Source: Erigeron canadensis (taxonomy: Eukaryota > Streptophyta > Magnoliopsida > Asterales > Asteraceae). Taken from it: 64,000 nucleotides of DNA. The stretch lies in contig NC_057767.1 in the NCBI RefSeq assembly GCF_010389155.1, positions 9,159,765-9,223,764 of the forward strand, given 5' to 3'. Of this stretch, positions 56,846 through 64,000 are shown piece by piece; the stretch's first letter is position 1; the number at the start of each line of letters is the position of its first letter. The notes under the pieces are model-generated. The model was not told where the DNA came from, did no database searches, and saw only the letters and a list, made by a program, of their open reading frames with translations. A program made the position numbers and the translations under genes.

Positions 56846-56944
56846 TTATTGTTTATGCTATTGTATGTATCCAAAGTTGTCCTTTTTTACTATTATGTAT
56901 CTAAAATTATCAATCGGTTAATATGTTACATCAATCATTAAAAC

Positions 56945-57437
56945 TAAGGATGTAAACGAGTCAAACCTGCTCGTAAACTATTCGAATTCGATTCGTAAAA
57001 AGTTCGTTTTGAGCCGAGCTTAAACAAGGTCGAGTCGAATTCGAGCTTAAATGTTGACTCGTTTATTAACCGAGCTTGAACTTCGAATCCATAACTCGAT
57101 TAAGCTTGCGAGTCGAATCCATAACTCAATTAAGCTCGCGAGCCTAAACGAGCTTTCATATAGTATATAATATAATAATCATATATATACATATTATTAT
57201 ATTAATAAAGCATTCATATACTAATCGAGTCGAACTTAAACGGGCTTTTTTGACGAGCCTTTAATAATTAAGCTTAGTTTAATCACTTAACGAGCTCAAG
57301 TCGAGCTCCAGCTTTCTTAGCAAATCAGGAGCCGAGACCGAATTTAAATACTAAGATTTGAACGAGCTCGAGCCCGAGCTCCTTAAACATCTCGAGCTCG
57401 AATACTGTCAAGTTCGGGCTCGGCTCGTTTACTTCTA
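56945..57437. mobile_element. hAT element, 493 bp, 8-bp TSD ATTAAAAC
   Basis: It starts TAAGGATGTAAACGAG and ends CTCGTTTACTTCTA. ATTAAAAC flanks both ends (56937-56944 and 57438-57445). The interior is dense in GAGCTCGAGC/CGAGCTTAAAC motifs. No transposase. Confidence 0.93.
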
Positions 57438-57445
57438 ATTAAAAC

Positions 57446-58547
57446 CATATTATTTTAATAAATACCTTAGAAATTTTACATCGATCATGAAAAACATAAA
57501 AGTTTAATACATAAAATGATTCCGGTTATTTTTTAGAGAAACTTTTGAATAAACATGCATATTAAGAAATGATGAGGGGATAAACATTGAAATTCCAACG
57601 GTACATACCGCCACCCCACTCTCATTAACTCACTTGAATCGTCATTGCTATGGCCATTTATAACGTATTTGTACCACCGACGATATTCTCTTAATTCATC
57701 TTTCTCTTCTTTATTCATCTTTCTCTTCATCTTGATTCGCCTAATTAGGTACGCATATCATTTCTTTTATCTATATAACATATATATATTTTTTATGGTT
57801 ATTAATTGCATTTTAAACGAATCATAATTGGAATATATATGTAACAATGTCTTTATGAGGTAACTTTTTATGTTGCCATGATGCCATCCATGTTCATATC
57901 CATATGGGAGATAATATACAACTAGCTAGTACTATATAATAGACCGTAAAGTCAATAATGAAATATAAAATTGATAGATGTATCAAATGATATGCCAAGT
58001 ATATATCACCTCTCAATCCATATGGTTGTTATATATGTTTGGGAAATGGCTTTGATATACTAGTTATATGCTGGGATTTAAATAAATATGTAGAATGGGT
58101 TCTTTAAAGTAAATTATAGATGAGCATTACATCAAAATGTTTTTTTGTATGGTCGTGTTTTGTTATTATGTGTATCTAACTCGTTAGTTTATTACTATAT
58201 TATGTATCGTCTGATTTATTATTGCATTTAAAAGAATAAAAGAAAAGAATAGTTTGGGCTTATCAAAGTTTTTTTAAAGAAATTTAGGAGTAAATGATTT
58301 TAAGGTATAGTATAGATTAGGTATAGGTAACAATTAGCATAAAAAACACTAATTAATTAAGACTCTTGAATTCTTGATGCACGCTACCGATTGTTTAAAA
58401 GTTGGATAATATAAACAGGACTAATTTGATACCCCTTAGATGCACTTATATTCATACATAAATCTAATAATGTATACACTGTAATTATTTTGACTGATAG
58501 TGCGCGCTTTAGCTAGTTGATACACCTTAGGTAGTTAGATGCACTTA
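57446..58547. other. Intergenic with one possible orphan exon
   Basis: The minus-strand frame from ATG at 57728-57730 encodes a charged stretch (KRKMNKEEKDELREYRRWYK) and runs to a GTATGT donor-like site near 57604. No partner exon or known domain was found, so no gene is called. The rest is AT-rich. Confidence 0.35.
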
Positions 58548-58556
58548 CATATTCAT

Positions 58557-58698
58557 GAGAAATGATAAATCTATAACAATTTTTAGTTTTCCACAACAAT
58601 GTTTGTTTATACAGTTGTACATTGTGCAGTATAATGTATACAGTTATTAAAAATGACAAAGTTGTTATATATATATATATATATATATATCACTACCC
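58557..58698. mobile_element. Mutator-type MITE, family B copy 3
   Basis: Left GAGAAATGATAAATCTATAA, core with ACAGTTGTACATTGTGCAGT, right ATATATCACTACCC with a (TA)n expansion. Flanks CATATTCAT (58548-58556) and TATATTCAT (58699-58707) form a 9-bp TSD with one change. Confidence 0.75.
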
Positions 58699-59186
58699 TA
58701 TATTCATACATAAATCACTATAATTTAACTTGTATAACTTTTATTTGTTAATTAAATTTCTTTATAAGAATCCAATCATTTGATTACGGAGTATCATTTA
58801 GAAAATGAAGAATAAATTATATATAACAAGTAGGTGGGGTGATAGAGGCTCTTGAAAAATAGACCATGCTTTAAATCCAATGGTGTATTATGTAGTTTAT
58901 AGCAGATAAAGTTAACTCAACGGACAGATGCATACATCATGGTTTTTCTTACAAGTATTAGGTTTGACTATTAAGAGTGACAAAGTTTGTGGGGTTTTTC
59001 CTTGAATCACTTGTAACGGCTTATGGTCTATATCTCATAATCTAGGGTACGTGTAGGGATTCACCATTATACGGTGAGGTGTTCCCTGATGTCGAATACC
59101 TGACAAACTATTTAAAATAAATAAAAAAAATTATGTAGGATTGTAGACTTTGACCTCTTGGGAATGGGAGAAAATATATATCTATA

Positions 59187-59297
59187 TCTATACTATTTTA
59201 TAAAACATTTACCTTATTTCATTTTCTTTAAAAGAAAAAACTTGATCTACATGAAGTGTCCATTTCCTTTATTTATTAATTTGAACATTATCACCTA

Positions 59298-59329
<32 letters not shown>

Positions 59330-59712
59330 ATGATCAATCATCCTAAATTGTTAGCCTAAAAATCTTCTTAATTAATAGGATTGTGACATGTGGAAAATCA
59401 GGAGGTGAAATTAGAAAAGAAAATTAGTGGATTCCATGTGTTAATAAGTGGATATATTAGGAGGAATTTTAGGAGGATTGGTTAGGAGGATTTATCATTT
59501 TTCATATATATATATATAATAATACCTTTAATAAAATTATTTTTCTTTCAATCTTAATATAACTAAATAACCTCCTTTTATATCAATTACCTTTTACATT
59601 AATAACCGTCATCGCCGCCAACACCTAACGTCGCCGCCATCACAGCCGCCGCCACCTGTTACCATCGTTGCCATCACCACAACAACACCGCATCGCGCGG
59701 GCATATGACTAA
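59187..59712 (+). mobile_element. Helitron, 526 bp, CTAA end, with a nested MITE
   Basis: It starts A|TCTATACTATTTTATAAAAC and ends with the hairpin-like CCGCATCGCGCGGG, CATATGA, CTAA|T (59709-59712). (CCGCC)-rich DNA precedes the hairpin. Without the MITE it would be close in size to the 365-bp Helitron at 42583. Confidence 0.75.
59325..59503. mobile_element. Mutator-like MITE nested in the Helitron
   Basis: GGGTAATGATCAATCATCCT and the complement of the right end (GAAAAATGATAAATCCTCCT) are inverted. TGACATGTGGAAAAT and ATTAGTGGAT match the MITE at 47467. The (TA)n flanks hide the TSD. Confidence 0.75.
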
Positions 59713-59756
59713 TACTTATAATAATTACTTGTAAAATAATTCTTTCAATGTACTTT

Positions 59757-59935
59757 TTTTTTTGAAAGGAGCGGATATATAACTAACACCTCCAACTTTA
59801 GTGTATTCACGCCGGGTTCGAATCCTGACAACACTTTAAAAGAGTTTGCTCGTCCATATGTAAATGAGTATAACATTGCTAAAACTCCTTACCACATTTA
59901 CATGTGTCAGAATTTAAACCCTTATCCCCTAAAAA
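59757..59935 (-). mobile_element. SINE-like sequence with poly(A)
   Basis: On the minus strand a body of about 170 bp ends GGAGGTGTTAGTTATATATC, CGCTCCTTTC and then poly(A). GGATTCGAACCC inside is tRNA-like. No A box or TSD is assigned. Confidence 0.4.
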
Positions 59936-61246
59936 AACACAAAGTAAAATACTTCCAACCATTGAACAATGAACCAAATGAGAATTCATTCATGTACTGA
60001 TTGCTACATACTCGTATTTTTTAGCCCGACATCACTGAACGTGATATACGGTACAACATTATAGAAGGACGTGAATTACATTCGATGGTATACAACTAAA
60101 GAATAGTGGTATACATACGTGTATACGCAATCACCGTATGTCTCATTTTCTAACTAGCATTCTTTTAAAGCTGTCATTCAATTTTTTGTACTATTTCAAT
60201 CATAGAAACAGTCAAAAATAGATGTATATCTACATGTATACCAAAGATGATTCGTCAGTAATATTCCAACTATTTCTCACTAAAGTTGTTGAATCAGTTG
60301 AAACAACAAAATCGTGCTCAATCTTCTCTGATTCTGTTGTTACAATTTCACTTTCGATAATGTTTACATATCCGATAAATATTTTCTACCATTTGTCACC
60401 TCACATTTAAATTAACATTTAACTCTCACTTAAATATATTACTGACCGGCATGTTATCCTATCTTATCTGATTGATGACCCGACCAACTTAATGCACTTA
60501 TGCTACCGGCCAGTACAATAAATTTATACAGCGTTTGGATGTCATAATGTTAACTCATAAAATAGGCTTCCAATATTCACATGAAAAGAGATGGTTTGTA
60601 ATAACTTATAAAATGTGAACGTATTGCTATTATAGGAATCATGCTTGTATTCTATATGAGTTATGTGAATTTCTCTTGAAAAAGTGAAATTTTCATCAAG
60701 GCAGTCTAAGGCTAGTGGTTAGTTGTCTTATAAAGTTGTTATGTTATGTAATGAATTATTTATATGTTTATTATGTGTAATGAACATTTAAATCTCGGTT
60801 ATTGGATGTACACGGGTATATGTGACAATCATATTAAAAGGTTATAAGTTGTCACTTGTAAATTTTTGAGTGATCTGATACATCTAATATTCTTTTGAAA
60901 ATTTATTACTTACGGTAAACATCAAAGTAATTCATTGTACAAAATAAATATTTGTTTATAATCTAATGCATTCTTACGTACTTATCCTTTTATTTTAATA
61001 TAAAACCTACACAATTAATTCCAACATGTCTCCCTCGTATGGTCGTTCATAACCATGTCATCTTCAAGCTTTTATGCCACTAACCGTCGCCATTAATCCA
61101 CCATCAACACCTACCACATACCAATTCAATTTAACCATGTGTGTCAACATCTTATAATCAAAACTAAAACGACAAATCATCATATTAATTCATGCAAACC
61201 ATATGGATGATCCGTGTAATTTATATATAAAAAATTTATATATAAA
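59936..61246. other. Intergenic, nothing recognised
   Basis: No supported ORF, RNA gene or element ends. Confidence 0.45.
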
Positions 61247-61575
61247 TCTATACTACTTTATAAAAATTATATATCACACCCCCCATATTTAAAAATAGTT
61301 ACATATATAATTATTAAATTACTTTTAATAAACACTCACTATGAAAAGATTTTTTTTAAATACCAAATTTGATTTTAATGAATCAATTTACACATTAAAC
61401 CTTTATTTTAATAATTAACACTTCAAGCTAACATTTATTTTTTAAAGAATTTCCACTATTATAATTATATCAACCTACACCACTTGACACCGCCATCATC
61501 ACCAATAGAACTATCACCGACACCACTAGACCACCTTCCCACCACCGCCGACGCATTGTCCGGATACCATGATCG
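61247..61575 (+). mobile_element. Helitron-derived element, plus strand, degenerate CTCG-type end
   Basis: It starts A|TCTATACTACTTTATAAAAA and ends GCCGACGCATTGTCCGGATA, CCATGATCG|T. The last part matches GGGTACCATGCTCG|T of the 22888 and 18333 elements with a C-to-A change, so it is the third member of that end type. A (TA)n run follows (about 61582-61611). Confidence 0.6.
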
Positions 61576-61581
61576 TATACA

Positions 61582-61614
<33 letters not shown>

Positions 61615-62204
61615 CCTTTGTTGTAATAATTACACATATATTTAATTTCTTTACTTAATTTTTTTCCTATAAGGTAAGCAAATTATGTGATTGTGATGAT
61701 GTTGACTATTTACGTATACGTGTTTTGATGAAGTAAAGACTACTAGTGCCACTTCATCTTTTTCTCACATTCCTTTAAGTTATCGTATTTACTTTGTAGA
61801 TCATGTTTGAGTAGGTGTGATTTCATTTATGTACGTAACGGTGTTTGATGTGTATAATCTCTCAATATAAGTATGTAAGATTGGATAATACCAACTACAA
61901 ATAGTTGGATTTTTTTTAATCAAATATATCTTGCGGGTACATATAATAATCTAATCTATGTATAAACTTGGTGTTAAATTATTTATATGTTTATTTCACT
62001 TTGCAAAACTTAAAGGTGAACATGCAATACACTTCGAAATGTGCAAGTAAACAAATTAATTTAATCAACAATTTCACCAAAAAAAAAGTCATAAAAACAA
62101 CCACATACAAACACATGATGATATCACCTAACTCAACAAGTTAAAAAAAAGTAGACCACATTTATCGTTATTGTTATAATTTATAAATAGCAAATGCCGG
62201 ACCA

Positions 62205-62495
62205 AAGTCATAGTGGTAAATGAAACTTTTTCATTAACCGTACTCGGACATAGACGAGGTAACAATCGTAACATTTGTAATGGGATAAGACTTATTTGTA
62301 TCATAAGTTTTGGGTTCAAATCTCATAAAAGAATTCTTTTTTAAAAAATATTGGCCGAGTTTACTGAATTGAAAATTTGGTGTTGGAATATGCTCGGGTG
62401 GTATACACGGAACTTCAATGGTCCATTACTGATCCAAACTAGTCTTTTTAAGAAAATTTTAATTTTAATTTTAATTTTAATTTTAATTTTTTTTT
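62205..62495 (+). mobile_element. SINE-like sequence with (TTTTAA)n tail
   Basis: An A-box-like AATGGGATAAGAC (62278) and a B-box-like GGGTTCAAATCTC (62312) are about 34 bp apart. About 130 bp of body follows, and a tail of TTTTAA repeats (62455-62490). No TSD assigned. Confidence 0.45.
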
Positions 62496-64000
62496 ATTTT
62501 TTATATTTTATTTTTAATTAATCATGTAAAGTAAGGGACTAAACTTGTAAAGTACTATCAAAGTGAATGTTATAACCAAAATATGCTGTCTCATAACTCG
62601 CATGATTTGTCACTGCTATTTAACGTAAAGGTACATTCATTTGCCATTTTTTATAGATAGATAATCATCCATTAGATTCAACTTAGGTACGTACACTACA
62701 TACATATTGCCTCTTTTTTTTTTTCCTTCTTTCTTTTTATTGGTGATATACACATTTTATGTAATTGTTGTTATATTGATTAATAAGAATATGAAATTGT
62801 AGATCATATGTGATTCATATGATCAAATTACTTACGTGATTATATTTGTATATATGTGCCTATAGTAGTTTTCAATCAATATTTGATCTTAGTAATGTTG
62901 CTATCGTTGTTGTTCTTCGTGTAATTTACATGCTATGAGAAATGTAGAATGATTTACGAGCATTCAAATGTGAATAATGTACATAAAACGTCGATGTTAT
63001 GGATGGTAAATTAAAAAGGGATTTGTATGTGCATTTTGAGAAACAGAGAATTTGAGCAAGTGCAGTATAGCTTAGAAGGTGATCATTTTAATTAAGCACA
63101 TGTAATTGAAGAAATTTGTTTTTGATTTGTCATCTATATTTTCCAGGAAATTGAGATATGTGTTTTTCATCTCTAGAAAGCCCTCAAACCTTTTGAAAAC
63201 GTGTAGTATTATTTTATCATTTTTGTAGAGAGTATGAGTTTTTGGAAAGGAAAAGAATTTGAAAATGGACTTTTCTCACGTCTATGAAATTTTTTATTCA
63301 AATCTAATTTGATCATGTCTTCTGTTTCTCGAATTTTCTTTGAAAGTGTTACTCCTCAATTGCTCAATTTTTCTACAACTGAACGCACCCTAAATTGTTC
63401 TGACACTTATATAAATTATGATTTTGTTTTACAACTTGTCACAGTTACATAAATTTAAACTTTGTGATACTGGCAAAGGGAGACCGTCAATGGCTTGTAG
63501 AAGTTTATATTGTGATATTAATTAATTTCTTGTTGGAAGAGTTAATATGATGTAGATGGTTTGATTTTACTAGTGTAATTAATAAGAAAACATTCAGTCT
63601 AAATTAGCCTGCTTACACTATACTTGCTCTATAATTAGTCAACATACTCTAAATGTTAATTAATATGATCGGTATTATTTTGGAGAAGGCTTTATTCGTG
63701 TGATAAGTTGCCATATATTTCTTCTTATTTCTTTACCAACCATTTACTGGTTTTCTGCCAATTTGAAGCCAAAACATATATTTTGTGAGTTTTAGAAGCT
63801 GTCTAACTGAATTGAGTGATAGTTCGAGTTTTCTGATATACATATACCGATATAATAGTCAGTTTAAACACAACTAAGGTGTTTCAGCCTCTAGTCAGTC
63901 ATCCATATTTGATGGGTGCAATTTCAACGATAGGGAGTAGGGACAGTTGACAGCTGAATCTGATTTTTCCTTCAGAACACCGATGATTTGTTGGTATTCT
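62496..64000. other. Right flank, possible intron ending near the window edge
   Basis: T-rich DNA with few repeats. CTGATTTTTCCTTCAG at 63960-63975 is a good splice-acceptor consensus with only 25 bases after it, so an exon could begin at 63976. Too little is visible to call a gene. Confidence 0.25.

Noticed and set aside
59800..59830. tRNA gene near GGGTTCGAATCC
   Set aside because: A B-box-like motif is present, but no acceptor stem, A box or cloverleaf could be placed. SINE-like DNA explains it.

Overview
This is a plant nuclear genome window: AT-rich, gene-poor and packed with transposable elements. An Asteraceae (daisy family) source is my inference. It rests on the style of the retrotransposon accessory ORF, the Helitron and SINE types, and a malonyltransferase-like BAHD gene. 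I ran no database search, and homology statements rest on recognised motifs.

Only three intact protein-coding genes are supported. They are a BAHD acyltransferase (14039-15430, +), a galacturonosyltransferase-like GT8 protein (35897-36952, -) and a tail-anchored RING E3 ligase of the RNF5/RNF185/RMA type (51026-51736, -). The RING gene has a predicted 1.2-kb 5' UTR intron. All three coding regions are uninterrupted. Nothing suggests that they share a pathway.

The left 11.3 kb is one decayed Ty1/copia element of the Sirevirus type, cut by the window start. It runs from gag (two CCHC knuckles around a coiled coil) through protease, integrase, RT and RNase H. A spacer follows with three 106-bp hairpin-bearing repeats and a promoter-like stretch. 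After it comes a long same-sense accessory ORF (globular N-domain, Asp26 run, coiled coils), a polypurine tract and a 3' LTR. Gag-pol carries about 15 frame lesions; the accessory ORF carries three or four.

The remaining DNA is mostly layered small elements, many with target-site duplications (TSDs) readable by eye. These include a CACTA derivative, four hAT elements with perfect 8-bp TSDs, several Mutator-type MITEs with 9-bp TSDs and a Tourist-like MITE (TTA). There are also a 1.6-kb solo LTR (5-bp TSD), at least eight Helitron ends (CTAG, CTAA and an apparent CTCG variant), SINEs and an RTE-type LINE tail. The layering gives relative dates: a SINE sits in a hAT-like end, a hAT in one unit of a tandem duplication, and a MITE in a Helitron. 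A Mutator-type MITE appears to have landed on the BAHD stop codon.

The most interesting unit is the Sirevirus accessory region (5708-10559). I found no new defence, metabolic or signalling system in the window.
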